DNA of 53,293 nt from Proteiniclasticum sp. GTDB taxonomy: Bacteria; Bacillota; Clostridia; Clostridiales; Clostridiaceae. The notes under the pieces are model-generated. The model did no database searches. It had not been told where the DNA came from and was given only the letters and a program-made list of their open reading frames with translations. This document shows positions 15,823 through 23,412 of the stretch, one piece after another. The position numbers were made by a program, and so were the translations under genes. Positions within the stretch are counted from its first letter, which is position 1. Each line of letters starts with the position of its first letter. The DNA lies in assembly GCF_003514505.1 (NCBI RefSeq), contig NZ_DOPX01000004.1:1-53293 (forward strand), read 5' to 3'.

Positions 15823-17499
15823 TTGAAGATGACAAAACTAATCAGTGATGCCCCAGAGCTGACCAAAATCAAAGCGAAAAAACTTCTGAAAGAAAACAGT
15901 ATCGGAAAGATCACCTACCGGAAAAACCTTCTTCAGGCTCGTACAGAAGACGGTATGGACTATATTCAGAAAATCCTTCTGGAAGATCAGGAAGTGAAAA
16001 GCTACAGCTGCAGCTGCAATCGCGAAGAGATCCTCTGCCCGCATCTTCTTGCCCTGCTCATGAAATGGGCAGAAAAACCCATAAAAGAAGTCACTGTGGA
16101 TAAAACACCTAAAGCAACCCTGAAAAACACCAAAAGCAATCTGAAGGAGATTCTTGATGGTGCCGATAAGGAAGAACTCATAGAATTTATTCTCTCTTTA
16201 AGAAGTTATTATAAAGACATTCCTGTCATCATCAGAAAGAGTTTTTTAAGCTCCACCGATGAGGAGTTTATCAGAGAGACAAGAGAAGAACTGCTTTCTC
16301 TTTATCACAGCCTGAAACCCACCAGCAGCAAGGAGAGCTTTTCCAGATATTTCAACAGACTCCTCTCTGCCCATGAAGAAGCGAGACACGAAGCAAAGGA
16401 AAGAAACTATCTGAGAGCCACACTTCTATATCTTCTTCTTTTTGAAATGGTCAGTTTACCCAGCGTCGGGATGGAGAGCTTTCTTTTTAACAGCCACTAC
16501 ATCAAGGTCTATCAGGAGGCCCTTTTTCCCCTTGCCGAAAAAAAGTACACGGTGCGCGAATCCCAGATGATCTTTGAATCCCTTCGCTCCATCTGCGTTT
16601 CACTGAAGGACCTCAGTAACATCACCACTCTCTTACGGATTATGAAGGATTACATCACCACAGAAAAAGACTTTGACCACTATTATGAAACACTTCTTCT
16701 GGTCTATGAAAAAGATACCGTGCTGCCTTATGACAAGAACAATCTCCTTTACCTTGAATATGAACTCCTGATGATGATCGGTAAAGCGGAAGAAGCCAAG
16801 GAGCTGAGGCGTGAAAACCCCTCTGTTCCAGAGTTCCGTTTCATGGATGCGGAGTCTTATTTAGGACGAGGAAAACTCCACGAAGCCCTTCTCATTGTCC
16901 GGGACGGAATTGAAAAGGCTGGACGGAACTGGGATGAACTCATCCGCTGGCTCTATATGGAAGCAAGTATTCTGAAGCTTCTCCACAATCAGGAAGAGTA
17001 TGTTGAGGTCACAAAAAAACTGCTTACCTTGGGAGAATATAGAGCTTATACCGATCTCAAAAGAGCCATCAGCCCCATGGAGTGGCATGGTATTTATGAG
17101 AAAATCATCGAAGACGAAGAGGTGAAGAAAAACCTCAAGGGTGTCTACAAAAGAATCATTCTGGAAGAAAAGGACAAAAGAAGACTGCTGGCTTATATTG
17201 AAGAAAACAAAGAGTTCATACCGGAGCATTATGATTTTCTCAGTCCTGAATATAATCTGGAAGCCTCCCGGATCCTGTCTGAGTTCATCGAAGACTCCGC
17301 CAGCAGCGCCAATGGAAAAAGAGACTATGAGTATCTTGCCCAGCTGGTGGAAAAGCTCTATATCTATGGACAGACGAAGCTGGGGAACGATACCATCATG
17401 AATCTTGTCATGAGATACAAAAACAAAAAATCACTGCATGCCATTCTCTTTGAGCTGAAAGACTCCTATAGTCAAAGCGGACCCTATATACCTGAATAA
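15823..17499 (+). CDS. SWIM zinc finger domain protein
   Basis: The 558-residue product carries an N-terminal SWIM motif, SCSCNREEILCPH, with the CxCx(6)CxH ligands at Cys63, Cys65, Cys72 and His74. SWIM domains bind zinc and usually contact DNA or proteins. The remaining 480 residues are rich in charged helices with many EE/KK pairs and resemble a helical repeat solenoid; no helicase or nuclease motif is present. The start is taken as the TTG at 15823, eight bases after GAGG. A GTG at 15814 lies within the binding site, and the ATG at 15829 is rather far. It is the last gene of the methyltransferase operon and is followed by a hairpin. The biochemical role is unknown. Confidence 0.8.
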   Translation: MKMTKLISDAPELTKIKAKKLLKENSIGKITYRKNLLQARTEDGMDYIQKILLEDQEVKSYSCSCNREEILCPHLLALLMKWAEKPIKEVTVDKTPKATLKNTKSNLKEILDGADKEELIEFILSLRSYYKDIPVIIRKSFLSSTDEEFIRETREELLSLYHSLKPTSSKESFSRYFNRLLSAHEEARHEAKERNYLRATLLYLLLFEMVSLPSVGMESFLFNSHYIKVYQEALFPLAEKKYTVRESQMIFESLRSICVSLKDLSNITTLLRIMKDYITTEKDFDHYYETLLLVYEKDTVLPYDKNNLLYLEYELLMMIGKAEEAKELRRENPSVPEFRFMDAESYLGRGKLHEALLIVRDGIEKAGRNWDELIRWLYMEASILKLLHNQEEYVEVTKKLLTLGEYRAYTDLKRAISPMEWHGIYEKIIEDEEVKKNLKGVYKRIILEEKDKRRLLAYIEENKEFIPEHYDFLSPEYNLEASRILSEFIEDSASSANGKRDYEYLAQLVEKLYIYGQTKLGNDTIMNLVMRYKNKKSLHAILFELKDSYSQSGPYIPE

Positions 17500-17554
17500 A
17501 CAAAAGAAGCAAAGTCTTGCACCTTATGAAGCGATGCAGGTTCTTTGCTTTTGT
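17500..17554 (+). terminator. Terminator-like hairpin after the SWIM-domain gene
   Basis: ACAAAAGAAGCAAAG (from 17500) pairs with CTTTGCTTTTGT (17543-17554), with an inner TGCA-centred stem. The downstream T run is short, so termination may be partial, with read-through into the ABC genes. Confidence 0.5.
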
Positions 17555-17598
17555 CCATTTTACAGCCTCTATCTATTTCAAGCAAAGGAGCGACGGTC

Positions 17599-18486
17599 AT
17601 GGAAATCATCAAAATCACAGGACTGAAAAAATACTACGGGAAGCAAAGAGGGGTGGAAGATGTCTCCCTAACGGTAAATCAAGGGGAAATTTTCGGATTT
17701 ATCGGACCCAATGGCACTGGAAAATCCACCACCATCCGAACGATGCTGAGCCTCATCTACCCCACAGCAGGTGAAATCAGCCTCTTTGGGATGGACATCC
17801 AAAAAAATGCCGAGAAGATCGCTGAGAAGGTGGGGTATCTTCCATCCGAGGTTGCCTATTATGAAGGCATGACAGTAAAGGAGCTCTTATACTACTCAGC
17901 TTCCTTCTATAAGAAAGACTGCAGCAAAAAAATAACGGACCTGTCCTCGCTGCTTGAGCTGGATCTTTCAAAGAGAATCGAGGATCTTTCCTATGGAAAC
18001 CGAAAAAAAGTGGGCATTGTCCAAGGACTGCTCCATGATCCGGAGCTGATCATTCTTGATGAGCCCACAGGAGGACTGGACCCTCTCATTCAGCAGAAGT
18101 TCTTTTCGCTGCTTCAGGAAGAAAACAGAAAAGGGAAAACCATCTTCTTCTCTTCCCATATTCTCAGTGAGGTGCAGAGGCTCTGCCACCGGGTGGCCAT
18201 CATCAAAGAAGGGAAGATCCTGAAAGTAAGCACCATGAAATCCCTTCGGGAAGAAAACTACAAGAAGATCACAGTGGAAACCAAGGATTCGGTAAGAGAG
18301 CTTTTCATGCATCTTCCTGGAGTGAAAGATCTTACAGAGAAAGAGCAGGAGCTGAAGTTCATGTATAAAGGAAACCTGAAGGAGATTTTAGCTCAGCTGC
18401 AGGCTCTTGATCTTCAGAACCTTCTCATTGAAGAACCCAGTCTGGAAGAGATTTTTCTTCACTACTATGAAAAGGAGGAGATGTAA
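17599..18486 (+). CDS. ABC transporter ATP-binding protein
   Basis: This is the cytoplasmic ATPase of an ABC-2-type exporter. The 295-residue product has Walker A GPNGTGKS (36-43), Q-loop region YLPSEV (80-85), the ABC signature in the variant form LSYGNRKK (130-137), Walker B LIILDEPTGGLD (150-161) and the switch His in SSHILSE (H187). The C-terminal 80 residues are the usual extension of this subfamily. The ATG at 17599 follows AAAGGAG at eight bases; upstream in-frame codons fall in the preceding hairpin region. The two permease genes follow directly, so the operon encodes a full exporter. The transported substrate cannot be deduced. Confidence 0.9.
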   Translation: MEIIKITGLKKYYGKQRGVEDVSLTVNQGEIFGFIGPNGTGKSTTIRTMLSLIYPTAGEISLFGMDIQKNAEKIAEKVGYLPSEVAYYEGMTVKELLYYSASFYKKDCSKKITDLSSLLELDLSKRIEDLSYGNRKKVGIVQGLLHDPELIILDEPTGGLDPLIQQKFFSLLQEENRKGKTIFFSSHILSEVQRLCHRVAIIKEGKILKVSTMKSLREENYKKITVETKDSVRELFMHLPGVKDLTEKEQELKFMYKGNLKEILAQLQALDLQNLLIEEPSLEEIFLHYYEKEEM

Positions 18487-19281
18487 GTGCCTCTATTTCG
18501 TTGGACTCTAAAAACAGAGAAGAAAGCCTTTCTCCTGTGGGCCGTTTCCCTCACCGTAACCCTCCTGCTTTTTCTCTTTATGTACCCTTCTATTCTGAGA
18601 GAAAAAGAAGCCTATGAAAAAATACTGGCTGTCTATCCCAAAGAAATTTTGGAGGCTTTTGCCATAGAACTGGATACGCTTCTCAGTTTCCACGGCTATC
18701 TTGGCTATGTCTACGGATACATCCTGCTCGCCCTTGGAATCTACAGCATGCGTCTTGGCCTTACCGCCATCGGCAAGGAGATTTCAAGAAACACGTCGGA
18801 ATTTCTTTTTACAAAACCCGTGAAAAGATCCCGTGTTCTCCTGGAGAAAAGTCTTGCTGCATTCCTTCTGATGCTTTTCCTGACGCTTTCTCTCCTTTTA
18901 GCAGCCCTTTTCATGGAGTATCTCTATGCAGAGAATAAAGAGCCCGGCATCACCTCTCTCATCTTGTTCTCTGCGTTTTTCCTGCAGCTGCTGTTCTACA
19001 GCCTGGGTCTTTTAATAGGTATCATGAAACGAAAAGTGCGCTTTTTCAGTTCCAGCGCCATTGGTGTTGTCTCTTCCTTCTACATTCTCTCCATGATCAG
19101 CCAGGTGCTTCAAAAAGATTATCTCCGTTTTTTTGCGCCCTTTCGATATTTTGATGTCTCCGAGATCATGAGAAGTTCATCCTATAACACTGAGTTTCTC
19201 CTTCTCTCTTTGGGTCTGACATCTCTTCTTCTGCTGCTTTCTTTCGCCGCTCTGAAGCGCAAAGCGCTTTCCGCAGGATAG
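18487..19281 (+). CDS. ABC-2 type exporter permease, first subunit
   Basis: A 264-residue protein with about six membrane segments and the layout of ABC-2 permeases: one segment near the N-terminus, a loop, then five segments. The cytosolic stretch FLFTKPVKRSRVLLEKSL resembles the coupling region of these permeases. The start is a GTG that directly abuts the stop of the ATPase gene, with AAGGAGGAG six bases before it. It is similar along its length to the next gene, for example GKEISRNTSEFLFTKPVKRS here against ASKEELLKTGEFLLVKPLKRS there. The two probably form a heterodimeric pore with the ATPase. Confidence 0.85.
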   Translation: MPLFRWTLKTEKKAFLLWAVSLTVTLLLFLFMYPSILREKEAYEKILAVYPKEILEAFAIELDTLLSFHGYLGYVYGYILLALGIYSMRLGLTAIGKEISRNTSEFLFTKPVKRSRVLLEKSLAAFLLMLFLTLSLLLAALFMEYLYAENKEPGITSLILFSAFFLQLLFYSLGLLIGIMKRKVRFFSSSAIGVVSSFYILSMISQVLQKDYLRFFAPFRYFDVSEIMRSSSYNTEFLLLSLGLTSLLLLLSFAALKRKALSAG

Positions 19282-19295
19282 GGGGGGTACGACTG

Positions 19296-20093
19296 ATGAA
19301 TCTATTAAAAAAAGAGCTGAAATTTGAACGTCTTTCCTTCTTCTACTGGACTGCAGGCCTCGCTTTGACTGTGTTTCTGTCCATGATGGCTTATCCCATC
19401 ATGAAAGACACAGGACAGGATTTCACCGTATTTCTCGAAGCTATGCCAAAAATTCTTCTTGTGCTCTTCGGTATGAACGGACTCAGTATTTCAAATGCCT
19501 TGGAGTTTCATGGCATCATCTATTTCTATGTGGTGCTCGGTGGAATCCTCTATGCTGTAACCTTAGGAAACAGGCTGGCATCAAAGGAAGAACTGTTAAA
19601 AACTGGAGAGTTTCTTCTGGTGAAGCCCCTGAAGAGAAGCTCCATTCTGCTGTATAAAGCACTTGCGGGAATCTTTCTTCTGAGCCTTTTTGTCCTGCTT
19701 CTTCATGGAACAACCCTTCTCAGTTTCACTATCTATGCCAATGAGGAAATTTCCCATCTGGTGCTCCTCAAAGAGAGCTTTACTCTGTGGCTTCTGATGC
19801 TTCTTTATTTTGCCCTTGGATTCTTTTTTGCGGCAAGTCTCAAAGAAGAGAAGAAATCCACTGGACTCTCCATGGGCATCACCTTAAGCACCTTTACCTT
19901 AGGCCTCTTTTATGACCTATGGGACTCCCCAGCCTTTCTCCGGCCATGGACACCTTTTCGCTATTTCCCGGTGAAGGAGCTTCTGGAGGAGACTTCTTTA
20001 CCGCTTCTCTATATCCTGCTCCTTTTCCTTCTTCTTGGAGCACTCCTTTTTGCCGCTTTTCACTTCTTTCAGAAACGGGATCTTCGTATGTAG
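19296..20093 (+). CDS. ABC-2 type exporter permease, second subunit
   Basis: A 265-residue membrane protein paralogous to the previous one, with about six membrane segments and the shared coupling stretch TGEFLLVKPLKRSSILL (about residues 106-122). Near the C-terminus both paralogues have FRYFxV (FRYFPVKELL here, FRYFDVSEIM in the first). The ATG at 19296 follows a run of G that can act as a ribosome binding site. It closes the ABC operon and is followed by a terminator shared with the convergent GntR gene. The direction is probably export, as expected for ABC-2 systems without a binding protein. Confidence 0.85.
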   Translation: MNLLKKELKFERLSFFYWTAGLALTVFLSMMAYPIMKDTGQDFTVFLEAMPKILLVLFGMNGLSISNALEFHGIIYFYVVLGGILYAVTLGNRLASKEELLKTGEFLLVKPLKRSSILLYKALAGIFLLSLFVLLLHGTTLLSFTIYANEEISHLVLLKESFTLWLLMLLYFALGFFFAASLKEEKKSTGLSMGITLSTFTLGLFYDLWDSPAFLRPWTPFRYFPVKELLEETSLPLLYILLLFLLLGALLFAAFHFFQKRDLRM

Positions 20094-20121
20094 TAATTGG
20101 TTATGGTTACAGAATCGATCA

Positions 20122-20166
20122 AAAAAAATACCAGGGGCTGTTTCATGAACAGACTCTGGTATTTTA
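20122..20166. terminator. Bidirectional terminator between ABC and GntR genes
   Basis: AAAATACCAG pairs with CTGGTATTTT, with an inner CTGTTTC/GAACAG stem. A and T runs flank it on both sides. Confidence 0.75.
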
Positions 20167-20170
20167 GGTT

Positions 20171-20878
20171 TTATAGATAATTGGACAGCTTTAAGAATTT
20201 AGTTTCTTTATAGTTATGAATATCTATGGAGTAATCAAAAATCACGCCACTTTTTAAAAATGCCCGGTTGGTGGAGATGAGAGATGGCTCACCAGGTGTC
20301 AGTCCCAGTTCCCTGGCATCATGCTCATTGAGAATCCCTGCCGTGATGACCCGGTCTACAAACCCAATGGATTTTTTCAGTTCTTCCCGGATATACTTGT
20401 AGATGGAGCCTTTCACGATTTCCTCGCTGAGGTAAGGAATAAGTTCCCGGTTATAGTAGGAATACTCCACAACATAAGGCACTCCAGCCACGCTTCTCAG
20501 TCTTTCAATGAAATACACCGGTGTTCCTTTTTCGCACTGCATCACCTGAGCGAGCTTCTCATCCGCTTCAATGAGCTTAAAGCTGTTCACTTTTGTGGTG
20601 ACATGATTTTCCCCAAATCCTTGTGTAAGGCCATGGAAGTCTTCCAGATTGATGGCTCCATCCATGGACACACTTCGTAAGAAGACGCCGCTCCCTTGGA
20701 TAGGAATCACAAGACCTTTTCTGGTAAGAAGATCTATGGCTTTTCGGATGGTATTTCTGGATACCTCAAACTGCTCAATGAGTTCTTCCTCCGTAGGCAG
20801 CTTTTTTGTATCCTGATATAGTCCTTCCCTGATATTTTTCGCAATCTCCTCACAGATCACCTTATACTTCACATCCAA
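20171..20878 (-). CDS. GntR/HutC-type transcription regulator with UTRA domain
   Basis: The 235-residue product has a winged helix-turn-helix of the GntR family (about 1-68, with LPTEEELIEQFEVSRNTIRK and LLTRKGLVIPIQGSGVFL). A UTRA ligand-binding domain (about 85-230) contains PVYFIERLR and VVEYSYYNREL. HutC-type regulators sense small sugar phosphates or amino acids. A TTG at 20878, seven bases after GGGAGG, gives the normal family start; the in-frame ATG at 20893 lies in that binding site. It has its own promoter but follows the PTS genes by 84 bases. It is the probable regulator of this PTS locus, with candidate operators in the divergent region near 25.2 and 25.4 kb. Confidence 0.88.
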   Translation of the reverse strand: MDVKYKVICEEIAKNIREGLYQDTKKLPTEEELIEQFEVSRNTIRKAIDLLTRKGLVIPIQGSGVFLRSVSMDGAINLEDFHGLTQGFGENHVTTKVNSFKLIEADEKLAQVMQCEKGTPVYFIERLRSVAGVPYVVEYSYYNRELIPYLSEEIVKGSIYKYIREELKKSIGFVDRVITAGILNEHDARELGLTPGEPSLISTNRAFLKSGVIFDYSIDIHNYKETKFLKLSNYL

Positions 20879-20916
20879 GTGTAATCCTCCCATCCGCTTC
20901 CGTTTCCTCTACCTTC

Positions 20917-20945
20917 ATTATATCCATCACGCATTCCGGTGACAA
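20917..20945 (-). promoter_or_regulatory. Promoter of the GntR regulator gene
   Basis: On the minus strand TTGTCA (20940-20945), 17 bases, TATAAT (20917-20922). It allows the regulator to be made independently of the PTS operon upstream. Confidence 0.6.
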
Positions 20946-20962
20946 TGTATTTCCACTTCTTA

Positions 20963-21271
20963 CTATCTCAGCTTCTTATGAATGTCAATGATTTCCTTCG
21001 CCATGATTCTGAAAGTCTCCGCTGACATCATCTGATCTTCAGCATGGACCAGAAGAAGATCCACTTTTACTTTATCACCGGAAGCTTCCTGTGTAAGCAG
21101 ACCTCCATGGGCATGGTGCCCCTCAGCCAGCATCTTCTCTCCTTCTTCCATGAGCTTTTCCGCTTCCTCAAAATCCCCTTCTTTCGCCGCCTCGATGGCT
21201 TCCATAAAATAGGATCTGGCAGACCCATTGGCAGCAATCATTTCAAAACAGACCAGTTCTATACCTTCCAT
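20963..21271 (-). CDS. PTS IIA component, lactose/cellobiose family
   Basis: This 102-residue cytoplasmic protein receives phosphate from HPr and passes it to IIB. The all-helical family pattern is complete: an N-terminal ANGSARSYFMEAIEAAKEGDFEEA-type segment, and the active-site histidine in DLLLVHAEDQMMSA (His76). The ATG at 21271 has AAGGAG eight bases upstream. It follows the GH1 gene by 11 bases in a minus-strand operon with IIB and IIC, as in chb/cel loci, where IIA, IIB and IIC are separate proteins. Confidence 0.93.
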   Translation of the reverse strand: MEGIELVCFEMIAANGSARSYFMEAIEAAKEGDFEEAEKLMEEGEKMLAEGHHAHGGLLTQEASGDKVKVDLLLVHAEDQMMSAETFRIMAKEIIDIHKKLR

Positions 21272-21282
21272 ATTCTAACTCC

Positions 21283-22710
21283 TTATTTTTTTAAACAGTT
21301 TTCTCCATTTGTTTTTATGACTTCCTGATAGAAATAGAAAGAGTCTTTCCTGATTCTTGGAAGATCTTCCTTTTCAAAGTCCACAAACACAAACCCGTAC
21401 CTCTTCTGGTATCCGTTGAGCCAGCTGAGTAGATCCGTGAAGGACCAGGTGCAGTATCCCATAAGGTCCACCCCTTCTTCTATGGCATCATAGCAGGCTT
21501 TGATGTGTTCCCTGATATAATCAATGCGATACCCGTCCTGAACTTTTCCTTCTGAAACCTCATCAAAGGCACCCATACCATTCTCAGAAATGAGGATGGG
21601 TTTCCCGAAGCGCTCTGAAATCTCCACCAGAGCATATCTGAGTCCATCAGGATCAATGGCCCAGTCCCAATCGGTGTATTTGAGCTTTTCATTGTAAACC
21701 TGTCGATAGAGACCAGGAATGCCAGATTCCCGGAAGTTTCCTTTTTCTCCGGAAACATTAAAGTCAGACAGACCAATACCGTCTTCTCCATTATAAGCCA
21801 AAGTAGCACTCTGATAATAGTTGATTCCGATGAAGTCCGTCATCTTCGCACTTTCCACAAGCACTTTCTCATCCTCAGGAAGGATTTCTGGCGCTAGACC
21901 TTTTTCTTTAAAATAGGCATATCCCCAGGAAGGGTACTTTCCTTTAAAATAGATGTCCATGATGTAGTGGTTCACGGTCTCATAATATCTTCGTTGAGCT
22001 TCCACATCTTTTTCATCATTTGTTTTTGCATACCCCGGAGTATACGCTATGGAAGAGCCGATCTTTCCTTCATAACCCTTTTCTTTAAAGAGCTTCACCA
22101 CATAGGCATGAACCAGGGCTGTATGGTGATAAGTTTTCAGATACATCCCCATGTCTTTCATTCCCGGTGGATGAAGTGCCATAACGTAGCCCAGCTGCGT
22201 GAAAATATTAGGTTCATTGAGCACAATCCAGTACTTCACTTTCTTATGGAACTCATCAAACAGAATCTTTGCAAAGGCTTTAAAGTCCTCCACAATCTTC
22301 CGGTCTTCCCATCCGCCATACTCTTTCTGTAAAGCCAAGGGAAGATCCCAATGATATATGGTAACAACTGGCTCAATACCATTTTCCAACAGCCCATCAA
22401 TGAGCTTATGGTAAAACTCCAGTCCTTTTCTTTCAATTCTTCCACGCCCTTCCGGAAGGATTCTTGTCCAGGAGATGGAAAAGCGGTATGCTTTCAACCC
22501 CATTTCCTTCATAAGCGCAATATCTTCTTCTACTCTGTGATAGTGATCTGTAGCCACATCTCCATTGGTTCCCTGGAAGGTTTTTCCAGGCAGTTTCACC
22601 CACTCATCCCAAATGGAGAGTCCTTTCCCATCTTCCTGGTAAGCACCTTCTACCTGATATGCCGCGGAGGCGCTGCCAAAGAGAAAATTCTCTGGGAATC
22701 TATTTGACAT
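21283..22710 (-). CDS. 6-phospho-beta-glucosidase, GH1 family
   Basis: This enzyme hydrolyses the phosphorylated disaccharide delivered by the PTS into glucose and glucose 6-phosphate. The 475-residue product has the N-terminal GH1 signature FLFGSASAAYQVEGA, acid/base Glu166 in VLNEPN and nucleophile Glu376 in ISENGMG. The phosphate-binding set Ser429, Lys436 and Tyr438 in LLSWLNGYQKRYGF distinguishes phospho-glucosidases from plain glucosidases. The start ATG at 22710 overlaps the end of the small 73-residue gene by 11 bases and has only a weak GGTAG binding site, so translation is probably coupled. A GH4 enzyme with a similar activity is encoded on the other side of the locus. Confidence 0.92.
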   Translation of the reverse strand: MSNRFPENFLFGSASAAYQVEGAYQEDGKGLSIWDEWVKLPGKTFQGTNGDVATDHYHRVEEDIALMKEMGLKAYRFSISWTRILPEGRGRIERKGLEFYHKLIDGLLENGIEPVVTIYHWDLPLALQKEYGGWEDRKIVEDFKAFAKILFDEFHKKVKYWIVLNEPNIFTQLGYVMALHPPGMKDMGMYLKTYHHTALVHAYVVKLFKEKGYEGKIGSSIAYTPGYAKTNDEKDVEAQRRYYETVNHYIMDIYFKGKYPSWGYAYFKEKGLAPEILPEDEKVLVESAKMTDFIGINYYQSATLAYNGEDGIGLSDFNVSGEKGNFRESGIPGLYRQVYNEKLKYTDWDWAIDPDGLRYALVEISERFGKPILISENGMGAFDEVSEGKVQDGYRIDYIREHIKACYDAIEEGVDLMGYCTWSFTDLLSWLNGYQKRYGFVFVDFEKEDLPRIRKDSFYFYQEVIKTNGENCLKK

Positions 22711-22921
22711 ATTCTACCATAAAGAACAGCGCTGGTCCCAGCTCTGATTTTTTAATGGCAGCTTTGGCGACAGAAGCGGCTCTTTCTGACTCCTCACTGG
22801 TGTTGAAATACATTTTCATCTGTTCTGTTTTCACATATTCATAGGTAATCCCGTCTATGGTTTTCTCATGGAGCAGGTCTTTCACAAAATCCCTTTTCAG
22901 GGGCATATTCACAATAATCAT
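22700..22921 (-). CDS. Small 73-residue protein in the PTS operon, unknown function
   Basis: I do not recognise this family. The product is soluble, with an acidic middle (KTIDGITYEYVKTEQMKMYF) and an alanine-rich helix SERAASVAKAAIKK (about 44-57), and no cysteines or membrane segment. Its ATG at 22921 overlaps the stop of the DUF3284 gene (ATGA), with GGAAGGTGAG before it, and its end overlaps the GH1 start. This tight overlap on both sides argues that it is translated and works in the same pathway. It could be an accessory or dosage protein for the PTS or the glycosidase, but the sequence shows no more. Confidence 0.6.
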   Translation of the reverse strand: MIIVNMPLKRDFVKDLLHEKTIDGITYEYVKTEQMKMYFNTSEESERAASVAKAAIKKSELGPALFFMVEYVK

Positions 22922-23337
22922 TTTTTCTCACCTTCCAACATCTGTTTTAATGATTGAAGTTTCCTCTGCAGTTTCTTTTTTGCACCACTGCTTAGCACAG
23001 GCAGACTGAACAGCAGATAGTTGTACTTTCTCAGCAGACTGTCACTGGTGGCTTCCTCTTTCAGCTGGACATAGGTGAATCCATCCCCCTCATCGCGGAA
23101 ACTGTAAGTGGTCTTCACCTGGTCTTGCCCAAGAAACGACACAAAGGAAAGCAGCCTGTTCTCTTCCACCTCTGTAATGACCTGGCGCACTTTACGTTCC
23201 CCTTTCAGAGACGGCATATGATAGATCGACTCCTGATGAAGGAGCGGTCCTTTCAGTTTCAGCGCTTTTCTCAAATTGTCTTCTACCACGCTGTAAACTT
23301 CATGTATGTTTTTATAGATTAAAATTCCCTGTTCCAT
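22918..23337 (-). CDS. DUF3284 family protein
   Basis: The 139-residue product matches in length and pattern the DUF3284 proteins that are found in firmicute operons for beta-glucoside PTS uptake: an N-terminal helix KNIHEVYSVVEDNLRKAL, then alternating strands with HQESIYHMPS, RQVITEVEENRLLSFVSF and TYSFRDEGDGFTYVQL, and a basic C-terminal helix. The fold looks like a START/SRPBCC-type helix-grip, but no activity is known. The ATG at 23337 follows GAGGGTG by six bases; the in-frame ATG at 23352 lies before that site. It lies between the IIC gene and the 73-residue gene. Confidence 0.75.
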   Translation of the reverse strand: MEQGILIYKNIHEVYSVVEDNLRKALKLKGPLLHQESIYHMPSLKGERKVRQVITEVEENRLLSFVSFLGQDQVKTTYSFRDEGDGFTYVQLKEEATSDSLLRKYNYLLFSLPVLSSGAKKKLQRKLQSLKQMLEGEKK

Positions 23338-23360
23338 CTGTTTCACCCTCAATTTAGGAA

Positions 23361-23394
23361 GAATAGTCCCAGGACAAGCTCCTTGGGACTATTC
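23361..23394 (-). other. Strong stem-loop between IIC and DUF3284 genes
   Basis: GAATAGTCCCA (23361-23371) pairs perfectly with TGGGACTATTC (23384-23394), with two further pairs possible. There is no adjacent T run, so it is more likely an mRNA stability or processing element than a full terminator. It would let IIB-IIC mRNA accumulate separately from the downstream genes. Confidence 0.55.
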
Positions 23395-23412
23395 CATCAG
23401 TTTCAGTTCTAC

